From JAQBRD01 sp041158765 (GTDB lineage Bacteria > Patescibacteriota > Minisyncoccia > Phycocordibacterales > PALSA-1337): a stretch of DNA of 11,162 nucleotides. The stretch spans positions 1 to 11,162 of the forward strand of contig JBEBAU010000013.1 in NCBI GenBank assembly GCA_041158765.1, read 5' to 3'. A program made the translations under genes and the position numbers. The notes under the pieces were generated by a model. It saw nothing but the letters and a program-made list of their open reading frames with translations. It was not told where the DNA came from and searched no databases. Below are positions 1 to 5,651 of the stretch, in pieces; the first letter of the stretch is position 1, and the number at the start of each line of letters is the position of its first letter.

Positions 1-306
1 CCGGATGTAGGCATTTTTGGGCACCAACAGCAGTTCTTTGCTTGGGTCGTATGTCCGTCCGATTTCGATCGTGACGAACTCCTTCACTACCCAAACCTCC
101 ACTCCTTCCTGATCTTTCACCTTGATTGCCCCATAGGGAATCTCCGTGTTGTCGGGGAGGTGGCGGTTGAGGTTGAGCTTCTGTGCTTGTCCGATGCCGA
201 TCATTACGAACATCGGCGCTACGAACAGCCACGCCAATGCGCGAATGAAGCTGCTCGGTTTCTTTTTCTTGTCTTCTTTCTTTTCGGGTTTCGGCTTTTC
301 AGCCAT
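1..306 (-). CDS. Hypothetical single-pass membrane protein, partial (C-terminus beyond the left edge)
   Basis: The reading frame starts at the ATG complementary to 304-306 and stays open for 102 codons to the window edge. A very basic N-terminus (about residues 2-18, mostly Lys, Glu and Pro) is followed by one hydrophobic segment at about residues 20-40 containing ALAWLFVAPMFVMIG. The positive charge before the segment predicts N-in, C-out topology. The remaining part (residues 45-102) looks like a beta-rich soluble domain. An AAAGG ribosome-binding site lies 7 nt before the ATG. The gene follows the 335-aa SPFH-like gene by 45 nt on the same strand, so the two are probably cotranscribed. I do not recognise the family. 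It could be a partner or accessory subunit of the upstream membrane protein, but that rests only on adjacency. Confidence 0.8.
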   Translation of the reverse strand, partial: MAEKPKPEKKEDKKKKPSSFIRALAWLFVAPMFVMIGIGQAQKLNLNRHLPDNTEIPYGAIKVKDQEGVEVWVVKEFVTIEIGRTYDPSKELLLVPKNAYIR

Positions 307-313
307 AATGTTA

Positions 314-318
314 CCTTT
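314..318 (-). promoter_or_regulatory. Ribosome-binding site of the partial membrane-protein gene
   Basis: AAAGG on the minus strand is spaced 7 nt from the ATG at 306. It is one of only a few recognisable Shine-Dalgarno sites in this window, and it occurs on a gene that is internal to its transcript. Confidence 0.6.
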
Positions 319-323
319 CGTTT

Positions 324-337
324 GCTTCTTCCGAAGC
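324..337. other. Small intergenic stem-loop
   Basis: GCTTC and GAAGC form a perfect 5-bp stem around a 4-nt loop (GGAA, a GNRA type, on the minus strand). It lies between the stop of the 335-aa gene and the ribosome-binding site of the next gene. No U-tract follows on the minus strand, so it is not a terminator for these genes. It could be an intercistronic processing or stability element, or chance. Confidence 0.35.
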
Positions 338-351
338 GTTTTGGTTTTTGG

Positions 352-1359
352 TTAGGTTGTCGGCGGTGTTGCTTGCGCATTCACTGCCTGAAGAGCCATG
401 TCTCTTTCGAGATGTTGGAGCACATGGGGCTGCATGCCGGATCCACGCCATACTTGAATCTTATTGTTTTCAAGCAAGACGGCGTTTTCTCCAGCAGTCA
501 AAGCTTGCTGTGCAGTGACTTCTTTGCCGAGTTGTTTCATATCGGCAATATAGGCAGTTGCAGCGGCGGATATTGCTTTACGGAGTAGCTTTACTTTTTC
601 AAGTTCAGCATAAGCCGCAATGATTTCTGGCGGAGGAACAAGTTGGATTGCTCCATCGATGATTTCAGCGGGGAGGTTCTGTTCAACAAAAACTTGTTGA
701 ACGCGCTCCAGCAGAATTGCTGAAATTTCAACCTTACCCACACCTGTTTGATGCCAGATATTCTCCATTGGGATGTTCTCACAGACATTGTTAGCTTGCT
801 CAACCACGTTCTGGTTGATGATCTGAGCAATGACTGTATCCGCATCCTTAAGGTTTTTGAAACCAACCAGGTTGTAAGGATTCGGTCTCCACCTGAACGT
901 GTTAATCTGAGGGTTTGTGGTCCCAGCTATCACAGGTTCTGTGCTCATTGAGATTTCTTCCAGTGAAGCAATGTCTTTTGCTACGATGGGCACATTTTTC
1001 ACCAACATCTCGATATATTCGAGCTTGAAGATGAATGAAGGCCATCCCGGAACAAATACGAATCCTTGCAGGACCGGCCAATTAAGGCGGTTCCCAAGGA
1101 TTGACATAATCGCCAAGGTGTAGGGTTCTTCGGGAATGGTGATGAAACCTTTCCCGATATTTTTCAACATAAGGATTCCGAGGGTGGCACCGAGTGCAAC
1201 CCAGACGTAATCCCAAATGTTTGTATCGAGGACGGTAAACCGCCAATCATCAATGATGTCGAGCATATTATTCGTGGCGAATGCCAGAAAAAAGAGCGCG
1301 ATCATCACGTAGGTGATAAAGAGCACAAGGCTCATAACCAAGGAAACGAATGTTCTCAT
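352..1359 (-). CDS. Two-TM membrane protein with an SPFH/prohibitin-like domain (tentative)
   Basis: The protein has 335 residues. Two hydrophobic segments, about residues 5-28 and 49-67, precede a soluble region. The region from about 95 to 240 has the feel of an SPFH (stomatin/prohibitin/flotillin) domain: a beta-rich start with VFVPGWP, a strand near TFRWRP at 154-159, then an amphipathic helix. It leads into an Ala/Glu/Lys-rich helix, about 243-300, that is likely to form a coiled coil, and a short polar tail. SPFH proteins generally oligomerise on membranes into microdomains or cages and often regulate proteases. The match is by general pattern, not by a diagnostic motif, so the family call is weak. 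There is no clear Shine-Dalgarno site before the ATG. A strong promoter lies about 100 nt upstream, and the partial gene follows by 45 nt, which suggests a two-gene or longer transcript. Confidence 0.75.
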   Translation of the reverse strand: MRTFVSLVMSLVLFITYVMIALFFLAFATNNMLDIIDDWRFTVLDTNIWDYVWVALGATLGILMLKNIGKGFITIPEEPYTLAIMSILGNRLNWPVLQGFVFVPGWPSFIFKLEYIEMLVKNVPIVAKDIASLEEISMSTEPVIAGTTNPQINTFRWRPNPYNLVGFKNLKDADTVIAQIINQNVVEQANNVCENIPMENIWHQTGVGKVEISAILLERVQQVFVEQNLPAEIIDGAIQLVPPPEIIAAYAELEKVKLLRKAISAAATAYIADMKQLGKEVTAQQALTAGENAVLLENNKIQVWRGSGMQPHVLQHLERDMALQAVNAQATPPTT

Positions 1360-1455
1360 AATATTTTCGGGGTTGAAAGGGAGACTGTTGTTTGCTCCCA
1401 GATCTTTTTTTCAAGTGAACGTGAGCAACAGGCACACGTGTTCTAAGTTAATAGT

Positions 1456-1484
1456 ATTGTATCATAAGTATATATAAAAGTCAA
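1456..1484 (-). promoter_or_regulatory. Sigma70-type promoter of the SPFH-like gene
   Basis: On the minus strand, TTGACT (1484-1479) and TACAAT (1461-1456) are separated by exactly 17 nt. Each box matches 5 of 6 consensus bases. Transcription would start near 1449 and give a leader of about 90 nt. The -35 box begins at the base next to the hairpin of the upstream gene's terminator, so terminator tail and promoter share sequence. Confidence 0.75.
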
Positions 1485-1521
1485 GGGCTAGAAACTGCGA
1501 AATTCGCGATGTTTCTAGCCC
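1476..1521 (-). terminator. Hairpin terminator of the 510-aa gene
   Basis: GGGCTAGAAAC (1485-1495) and GTTTCTAGCCC (1511-1521) are perfect 11-bp inverted arms. Inside them GCGAA and TTCGC pair again, giving a long, nearly continuous stem. On the minus strand the hairpin is followed by TTGACTTTT, a moderately T-rich tract. It begins 38 nt after the stop codon of the 510-aa gene. The tail is not an ideal U-run, but the stem is the strongest inverted repeat seen in the window. Confidence 0.7.
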
Positions 1522-1559
1522 TAGTTTGATTTGTCTGGGGTGCCGAAGCACCTTGCAGA

Positions 1560-3092
1560 TCACAGCTTCTTGAGGCGGATTTTGATCCTCTGCGGACCGG
1601 CATTTGTAGGTGCCGTGCAGTGAATCCGAATCGCTTGGAAACCGTTTGTGGTGAGACGGCCTTCCGTCTGAACCACTCCGTCGCACGCAACCTCGAACGC
1701 GGTGGTGACCCATTCTACTGGAGTCGCCGCAATCGTTGCTGCTGCTGTGTTCTTGTATTCAACATCCTCGCCCGGTGAGAGTGCGAGAACGATGCAACCC
1801 TCGTCTTGACCGTGTGTCATGGCTGTTGGCAAGTCCGCGAATGCTTTCGCGGGACCATTGCTCGGCCATGCAGGCGGTGGAACGACAACTGCCGGTGGGT
1901 TGGTCGGTGCGGTCGGTGCCGCAGTTGGAACCGCGGGCATCGAGCCAATGATGGACGACGCGCCAAACAGGATGTTCGATGCGCCATTACCACCGTTCAC
2001 AACATTGATGTTGTTGCCGGTGACATTTACAATAGCACAGCCACTGTATGTCATGGACACCGGAATTCCCGGCGAACTTCCCGCAGCTACAATCTGATCC
2101 ACGTGGCCTCGGGAGGCGTGCGGGTCAATGTATACTGTCGGCCGGCCGCTTTGAGGGGCTGGCGCAGGTGTCGGGGGTCTTCCCGGTGTGGTGATGCTAG
2201 CGAACTTGTCGCTCGCCCGGTTGCTGCTGTTGAGGATGTAATGAACACCCCAGTTAGCGAAGGCACCGAGAATTGCGAGGGCAATCGTCCACCAGATAAC
2301 CTTCATCTTGTTTCTGCTGATGAAGCCCTTGGTCCAATCCCACGCCTTCCGCCATTTCTTCTTGGGTGCCGGAGTGGTGGGGACCGTGGCGGGTGCAGCG
2401 GCTGTGCCAGTTGTTGTAGGAGCTGCAGTCGTCGGAGCCGTCGCTGCCGGAGCAGCTGCAGTAGGTGCAGCGGCTGTCGGAGTTGTCGGAACCACAACCG
2501 GAGGTGTTGCCACCGGTGCAGGCACCACAGGTGCGGGCTGAGTCGGAGGGTTCACCACGGGAGTCGGAGCCTGAACCACCACAACTGGAGGTGTTGCTAC
2601 GGGCGGTGTTGCCACCGGCGCAGGAACCACAGGTGCGGGGGGCGGAGTCGGAGGATTCACCGCGGGAAGTGCCGGAGCCGGAGGTAGAGCTGCGGGTGCA
2701 GCGGCTACCATGTCCGCATCGATCGTAATCATCAACGGCGGTTCCGACCAGTTAGCAATTGGAGCAGGACTAATCCCACCGATATAGACAGTCCCACGGA
2801 CGTGAAGTTTGTCGCCGACCTTGAATGTGTTCGGCAACACAAACCAATTCTCCATGGTATTGTGCTCTTCATTTACTGCGCCAGGGTTGCTGCAGTCCTC
2901 GTTTTCGGTGAGCAACCAGCGGTATTTGCCGAGGCTTTGCTCGTGACTTATTGGAGTCGAAAGCTCGCATTTGAGCTTGATACTCCAGAGCTCGGGCGTC
3001 GGCGGATTAGTGAACGGATTTGCTGGGATCACCAGGACTTTCTCCGTGGTGATAAGCGCGTTCGGCATTAATGGGTTCGGAACGAATGGCAT
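1560..3092 (-). CDS. Large membrane-anchored protein with Pro/Ala-rich linker, unknown function
   Basis: The protein has 510 residues and no N-terminal signal peptide. Residues 1-127 look like a beta-sandwich domain with two Cys (C42, C67). Residues 128-243 are a low-complexity linker of Pro, Ala, Val and Thr with an internal repeat (PAPVVPAPVATPPV at 152-165 and 186-199). A basic patch (KKKWRKAWDW and on to about 264) precedes one TM segment at about 265-287. After a second Pro-rich stretch comes a region of roughly 190 residues with beta-rich segments at 317-385 and 415-510, split by another Pro/Ala linker, and with four Cys (352, 433, 470, 492). The positive-inside rule puts the N-domain and long linker in the cytoplasm and the C-terminal part outside. 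I do not recognise the family. The ATG at 3092 has a poor ribosome-binding site; an in-frame ATG at 3068 (residue 9) is an alternative that could be coupled to an upstream mini-ORF. Confidence 0.8.
   Translation of the reverse strand: MPFVPNPLMPNALITTEKVLVIPANPFTNPPTPELWSIKLKCELSTPISHEQSLGKYRWLLTENEDCSNPGAVNEEHNTMENWFVLPNTFKVGDKLHVRGTVYIGGISPAPIANWSEPPLMITIDADMVAAAPAALPPAPALPAVNPPTPPPAPVVPAPVATPPVATPPVVVVQAPTPVVNPPTQPAPVVPAPVATPPVVVPTTPTAAAPTAAAPAATAPTTAAPTTTGTAAAPATVPTTPAPKKKWRKAWDWTKGFISRNKMKVIWWTIALAILGAFANWGVHYILNSSNRASDKFASITTPGRPPTPAPAPQSGRPTVYIDPHASRGHVDQIVAAGSSPGIPVSMTYSGCAIVNVTGNNINVVNGGNGASNILFGASSIIGSMPAVPTAAPTAPTNPPAVVVPPPAWPSNGPAKAFADLPTAMTHGQDEGCIVLALSPGEDVEYKNTAAATIAATPVEWVTTAFEVACDGVVQTEGRLTTNGFQAIRIHCTAPTNAGPQRIKIRLKKL
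2496..2639. repeat. Imperfect repeat encoding the Pro/Ala/Val linker
   Basis: The segments 2496-2537 and 2598-2639 encode the same 14-residue peptide, 34 codons (102 bp) apart, and are nearly identical at the DNA level, including GGTGTTGCCACCGG in both. The shared sequence continues past each copy on the plus strand (GAGTCGGAGG and GGAGTCGGAGG). This suggests linker growth by internal duplication, and the region is a plausible site of length variation between strains. Confidence 0.7.
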
Positions 3093-3106
3093 AACTGTTC
3101 TTTCAT
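3068..3106 (-). CDS. Possible 12-codon upstream ORF, leader of the 510-aa gene
   Basis: An ATG at 3106-3104 opens a 12-codon frame (MKEQLCHSFRTH). Its TAA stop overlaps the ATG of residue 9 of the 510-aa protein as TAATG (shared base 3068). It has a better ribosome-binding site (AGAGG, 5 nt before the ATG) than the annotated start at 3092. Overlapping stop/start pairs of this kind are typical of translational coupling. It could equally be chance, because the frame is very short. Confidence 0.35.
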   Translation of the reverse strand: MKEQLCHSFRTH

Positions 3107-3110
3107 GTTG

Positions 3111-3136
3111 CCTCTGAACACAAATTGTGACAGAGG
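3111..3136 (-). promoter_or_regulatory. Leader hairpin hiding a ribosome-binding site
   Basis: CCTCTG and CAGAGG form a perfect 6-bp stem, and inside them CACAA and TTGTG pair again. In the minus-strand mRNA the 3' arm CAGAGG carries the AGAGG that serves the ATG at 3106, and the 5' arm covers it. Folding would block initiation at the upstream ORF. No U-tract follows, so it is not a terminator. It resembles a simple ribosome-site sequestration switch, but no ligand or trans factor can be named. Confidence 0.45.
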
Positions 3137-3220
3137 TGGGTTATTGGTTTTCAAAGTTCACGACGGAAGTCGCAACCTTGTGGCTTCGAATTCCTATAAA
3201 GGCGCTCGATTCCGTTTGTT

Positions 3221-3232
3221 GTTAATATTAAC
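3221..3232. promoter_or_regulatory. 12-bp perfect palindrome in the divergent control region
   Basis: GTTAATATTAAC reads the same on both strands. It covers the -10 box of the minus-strand promoter, where a repressor could act. An AT-rich 12-bp palindrome can occur by chance. Confidence 0.35.
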
Positions 3233-3253
3233 ATTATTTGAAAGAAAAGTCAA
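3225..3253 (-). promoter_or_regulatory. Promoter of the 510-aa gene
   Basis: TTGACT (3253-3248), a 17-nt spacer and TAATAT (3230-3225) preceded by TGT give a -35 plus extended -10 arrangement on the minus strand. Transcription would start near 3218, leaving a leader of about 125 nt, the longest in the window, which contains the hairpin at 3111-3136. The -35 box and the next three bases (TTGACTTTT) match those of the promoter at 1484. Confidence 0.6.
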
Positions 3254-3260
3254 GTAGGGC

Positions 3261-3308
3261 GTGACTTTTCATATCTTTGTTTTATAATGTGGTTTCAGGT
3301 GTTATACT
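3261..3308 (+). promoter_or_regulatory. Promoter region of the DUF167 gene
   Basis: GTGACT (3261-3266), a 16-nt spacer and a perfect TATAAT (3283-3288) form a likely promoter. A second -10-like TATACT (3303-3308) with upstream TGT could act as an extended -10. Either would give a short leader of about 35-55 nt. It lies back to back with the minus-strand promoter at 3225-3253, with the two -35 boxes 7 nt apart. Confidence 0.6.
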
Positions 3309-3349
3309 AGGGCTTTGTAGAGCCATAACTTCAGAGCCATACTATATAT

Positions 3350-3583
3350 ATGTATATTCATGTGAAAGCCATAACAGGGGCAAAGAAGGAAAGCGTGGTA
3401 CAGGCTCAAAATGCCGATGGTGTCCTTTCACCTGACCACTTCGTGATTTCAATAAAAGAACTTCCAGAACGAAATATGGCAAATAAGAGAATACTCGAAA
3501 TTATGCGTGAAAAATTTGTTGGCAAGGCCGTGCGTATGGTAAGCGGACATCATTCACCGTCAAAAATAATTAGTATCGAATAA
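3350..3583 (+). CDS. DUF167 / YggU (UPF0235) family protein
   Basis: The 77-residue protein has the layout of the small alpha/beta DUF167 family: an opening strand with V(K)AITGAKKES, a central strand (HFVISIKELPE), the conserved N-x-ANKRILE helix start at about 42-49 in place of the usual G-K-A-N, and a closing strand with VRMVSGHHSPSKII. In the family the last segment is normally I-V-S-G-x-x-S-R-x-K. The family's biochemical function is unknown. The size is slightly below the roughly 95 residues of E. coli YggU. The ATG at 3350 is the first in frame; there is no Shine-Dalgarno site. It is followed 59 nt later by hpf, which appears to have its own promoter. Confidence 0.8.
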   Translation: MYIHVKAITGAKKESVVQAQNADGVLSPDHFVISIKELPERNMANKRILEIMREKFVGKAVRMVSGHHSPSKIISIE

Positions 3584-3612
3584 ATCTAACGCTGAGCGAA
3601 TTTCATCTAGAT

Positions 3613-3636
3613 TGAATTTGTAAATTCATATATACT
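3613..3636 (+). promoter_or_regulatory. hpf promoter with an overlapping 16-bp inverted repeat
   Basis: TATACT (3631-3636) lies 6 nt before the hpf ATG, the right distance for transcription to begin at the start codon. Directly upstream is the perfect inverted repeat TGAATTTGTAAATTCA (3613-3628), which occupies the -35/spacer region. No good -35 box is seen at the usual distance. The repeat could be a binding site for an activator or repressor. Confidence 0.45.
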
Positions 3637-3642
3637 ATAGGT

Positions 3643-4017
3643 ATGAATACAAATATCAAAGGTACCAATATTCAACTTACTGATGCGATTAATGACTATC
3701 TCGCGAAGCGTTTTCAAGCGATAGAAAAATTCCTCGTTGCGGATACTACGGTGCAGTGTGATATTGAACTCAGCAAGACTACTGATCATCATAAGCATGG
3801 TGATATCTTCCGTGCAGAAGTGCATATTGTCGGAAAGAATCGCGATATTTATGTGACAGCAGAGAAGAGCGATCTCTACGCAGCAATTGATGAAGTGCGC
3901 GATGAAGTATTCCGTAATATTACATCATCAAAAGACAAACAGATTTCTCGAATTCGCAAGGGTGGCGCTCGTTTGAAAAACAGCATCAAAAACTTTTTTG
4001 GTGCTACAGAGGAATAA
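3643..4017 (+). CDS. hpf: Ribosome hibernation-promoting factor, short form (HPF/RaiA/YfiA family)
   Basis: The 124-residue protein binds the 30S decoding region and inactivates ribosomes under starvation. The family's beta-alpha-beta-beta-beta-alpha fold is readable: MNTNIKGTNIQLTDAINDYL at the N-terminus (strand, then helix), HGDIFRAEVHIV and RDIYVTAE as strands, and the characteristic D-L-Y-A-A-I-D-E-V-R-D-E-V helix at about 77-89. It lacks the second, dimerising domain of long HPF. A basic tail (RKGGARLKNSIKNFF) replaces it, a feature I associate with CPR homologues. The ATG at 3643 has no Shine-Dalgarno site, and a -10 box ends 6 nt before it, so initiation may be leaderless. This gene and the DUF167 gene point toward the convergent fmt. 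Confidence 0.92.
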   Translation: MNTNIKGTNIQLTDAINDYLAKRFQAIEKFLVADTTVQCDIELSKTTDHHKHGDIFRAEVHIVGKNRDIYVTAEKSDLYAAIDEVRDEVFRNITSSKDKQISRIRKGGARLKNSIKNFFGATEE

Positions 4018-4023
4018 TACGCG

Positions 4024-4040
4024 ACACGTTTTGTTCGTGT
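4024..4040. other. Weak stem-loop between convergent hpf and fmt
   Basis: ACACG and CGTGT form a 5-bp stem with a 7-nt loop in the 27-nt gap between the two stop codons. Neither strand shows a proper U-tract after it, so a bidirectional terminator is only a possibility. Confidence 0.3.
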
Positions 4041-4044
4041 GTAT

Positions 4045-4986
4045 TTAGTTGAAAAGCTCTCGGTTGTTGGCGCGGAATTGTTCGAATTTGGTTTCGGTTT
4101 TGCCTTCAGGAATAATTCGCTCGATGGTGAGGGTGTCGGTTGTGCTGTCGTATGAAGCGGCGGTGATTTTTACGCGGATTTTTTTGTCTGTATCGGTGGT
4201 TTTTGTTGAGGAGTTTTTTGAAATGAAAAAGAAAGCGGATGGCCAGCCGTGATATGCCTGAATTTTGCGGAAAGTTGCGTACGGGTTTTGTGTGATATCT
4301 GCAATGGTGATTTCGGCGTCTTCTTTTTCAATCTTTTTTGTGAATGTTGCAGCTGTGTGATCTTGCTCTCGCTCTGTGATGCTTCCGAGAATCCATTGAT
4401 CCAAAATCCCCGCAAGAAGTGCGCCCCCTTGAGTACCGAGGATCTTCTGGAGTTCTTCGTCGGTCGGCCATTCGGGTAGTGTTGGTGTGCCGATAGTGAG
4501 TGTTTCTTGTGCGAGTATTGGTCCGTGATCCATTTCAGCATCGAGACGAATGATGGTGACTCCGGTGTTCTTTTCATCATCAAGAATTACAGATGAAACA
4601 GGAGATGCACCGCGGTATTTTGGTAGAAGAGATGGATGCACATTTAGCGTGTTGCGTGGAGGTATATCGAGCACTGCTTGAGGGATAATTTTGCCATATG
4701 AAGCGACGACAGCAACTTGGATATTAAGAGCTATTGCTTGTGAAGTGAAAGTTGAAATGAAATCCGCGTTGAGCTTGGCGGGATCGAGAACGGGAATATT
4801 ACGCTGTTGTGCCCAAACCTTTACGGGAGTAGGAGTGAGGGTGAATTTGCGGCCGGCCGGTTTGTCGGGCGTGGTGATAATGAGAGACGGCACCCGGCCG
4901 GCCTGTTCCAACGCACTAAGTACATATATCGAAAAGCTCGAGCTACCAAAAAAAGCAAAGTTATTTTTATGTGAAAGAGTGCTCAT
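4045..4986 (-). CDS. fmt: Methionyl-tRNA formyltransferase
   Basis: The enzyme transfers a formyl group from 10-formyl-tetrahydrofolate to Met-tRNA(fMet). From the ATG at 4986 it has 313 residues, the normal length. The fold starts with FAFFGSSSFS. The catalytic core reads ASYGKIIPQ then NVHPSLLPKYRGASP, with the catalytic Asn and His at about 115 and 117, and LDAEMDHGPIL with the catalytic Asp at about 153. A C-terminal tRNA-binding domain follows (FRKIQAYHGWPSAFFF). An in-frame GTG ten codons upstream (5016) would extend it, but the ATG is preferred because the family begins near here and TATAAT lies just upstream. It sits 49 nt after def, its functional partner, on the same strand. Confidence 0.95.
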   Translation of the reverse strand: MSTLSHKNNFAFFGSSSFSIYVLSALEQAGRVPSLIITTPDKPAGRKFTLTPTPVKVWAQQRNIPVLDPAKLNADFISTFTSQAIALNIQVAVVASYGKIIPQAVLDIPPRNTLNVHPSLLPKYRGASPVSSVILDDEKNTGVTIIRLDAEMDHGPILAQETLTIGTPTLPEWPTDEELQKILGTQGGALLAGILDQWILGSITEREQDHTAATFTKKIEKEDAEITIADITQNPYATFRKIQAYHGWPSAFFFISKNSSTKTTDTDKKIRVKITAASYDSTTDTLTIERIIPEGKTETKFEQFRANNRELFN

Positions 4987-4995
4987 TATTTTATT

Positions 4996-5001
4996 ATTAT
5001 A
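4996..5001 (-). promoter_or_regulatory. -10 box immediately upstream of fmt
   Basis: A perfect TATAAT on the minus strand ends 9 nt before the ATG at 4986. No convincing -35 box is visible. If used, the fmt mRNA would have a leader of only a few nt, in addition to any read-through from def. The region is AT-rich, so chance is possible. Confidence 0.4.
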
Positions 5002-5035
5002 TACGTATTGTGCCACGATGTTGTCGTCACCAGTA

Positions 5036-5635
5036 TTATCGCGAGTTGTGCTTTTCGGGTGGAATATCTTCGACGTCTGTTGCTTTGTCTATGAACAGAA
5101 TGCCATTCAAATGATCTGTTTCATGTTGAAAGACTTGCGCAAGAAGACCAGATGCACCACGTTCGAATACTTCACCTCGTTCATTGTATGCTCTGATAGA
5201 AGCTTTGACTGAGCGCTCTACTTTGCCATAGAGCCATCGTACGGAGAGACAGCCTTCTTCCATGGGTTTTTTGTCACGTGAAAGTTTTGTAATAGTTGGA
5301 TTAATGAAAATCAAATCAGAGCCGTCGTGTGTTGCGCGCTTTCCATCATTGTCATTTTTTTCAAATTGATCTTCGGGATGTTCGAGGGCATGTTTCAAAA
5401 CAGCACCTGATACTAGAAAAATTCGAAGCGGAACACCGATTTGTGGTGCAGCAATTGCTATGCCGTCTTTTTGTTCAGCAAGAGCAGATTTCATATCAGC
5501 AATGATTTGCTGAATACGTGGAGATGCAATGTCTTTCACAGGAACTGATTGCGCAAGTTCTCGGAGAACAGGATCGCCGTTTTGAACGATAGTTACTGGA
5601 GTCATATCGGTCATATTTTGAGATGCTTTCTTCAT
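5036..5635 (-). CDS. def: Peptide deformylase
   Basis: The metalloenzyme removes the N-formyl group from new proteins. All three family motifs are present, numbered from the ATG at 5635 (199 residues): motif 1 GIAIAAPQIG at about 58-67, motif 2 EGCLSV with the metal-ligand Cys at about 129, and motif 3 QHETDH with the two ligand His and catalytic Glu at about 171-175. The second Gly of motif 1 (GxGxAAxQ) is Ala here. A polar insertion of about 20 residues (around 81-107) lies between motifs 1 and 2. The frame is open upstream to a TTG at 5674 inside priA; the ATG at 5635 is preferred because it lies 16 nt after the priA stop. In-frame ATGs at 5614 and 5605 are other options. There is no Shine-Dalgarno site. 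Confidence 0.95.
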   Translation of the reverse strand: MKKASQNMTDMTPVTIVQNGDPVLRELAQSVPVKDIASPRIQQIIADMKSALAEQKDGIAIAAPQIGVPLRIFLVSGAVLKHALEHPEDQFEKNDNDGKRATHDGSDLIFINPTITKLSRDKKPMEEGCLSVRWLYGKVERSVKASIRAYNERGEVFERGASGLLAQVFQHETDHLNGILFIDKATDVEDIPPEKHNSR

Positions 5636-5651
5636 ATATATATGAACTTTA

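Noticed and set aside
324..350. Hairpin plus T-rich run on the plus strand, resembling a terminator
   Set aside because: There is no plus-strand gene to its left within the window for it to end; the T-run reflects the A-rich spacer of the minus-strand genes.
1806..2687. Long plus-strand open frame (293 codons) opposite the 510-aa gene
   Set aside because: Its product is a low-complexity string of Arg, Cys, Gly and Ser created by reading the Pro/Ala-rich linker backwards. It has no ribosome site and no recognisable domain.
5014..5016. GTG as the start of fmt
   Set aside because: It would add ten residues not matching the family and place the start upstream of the TATAAT box. The ATG at 4986 fits better.
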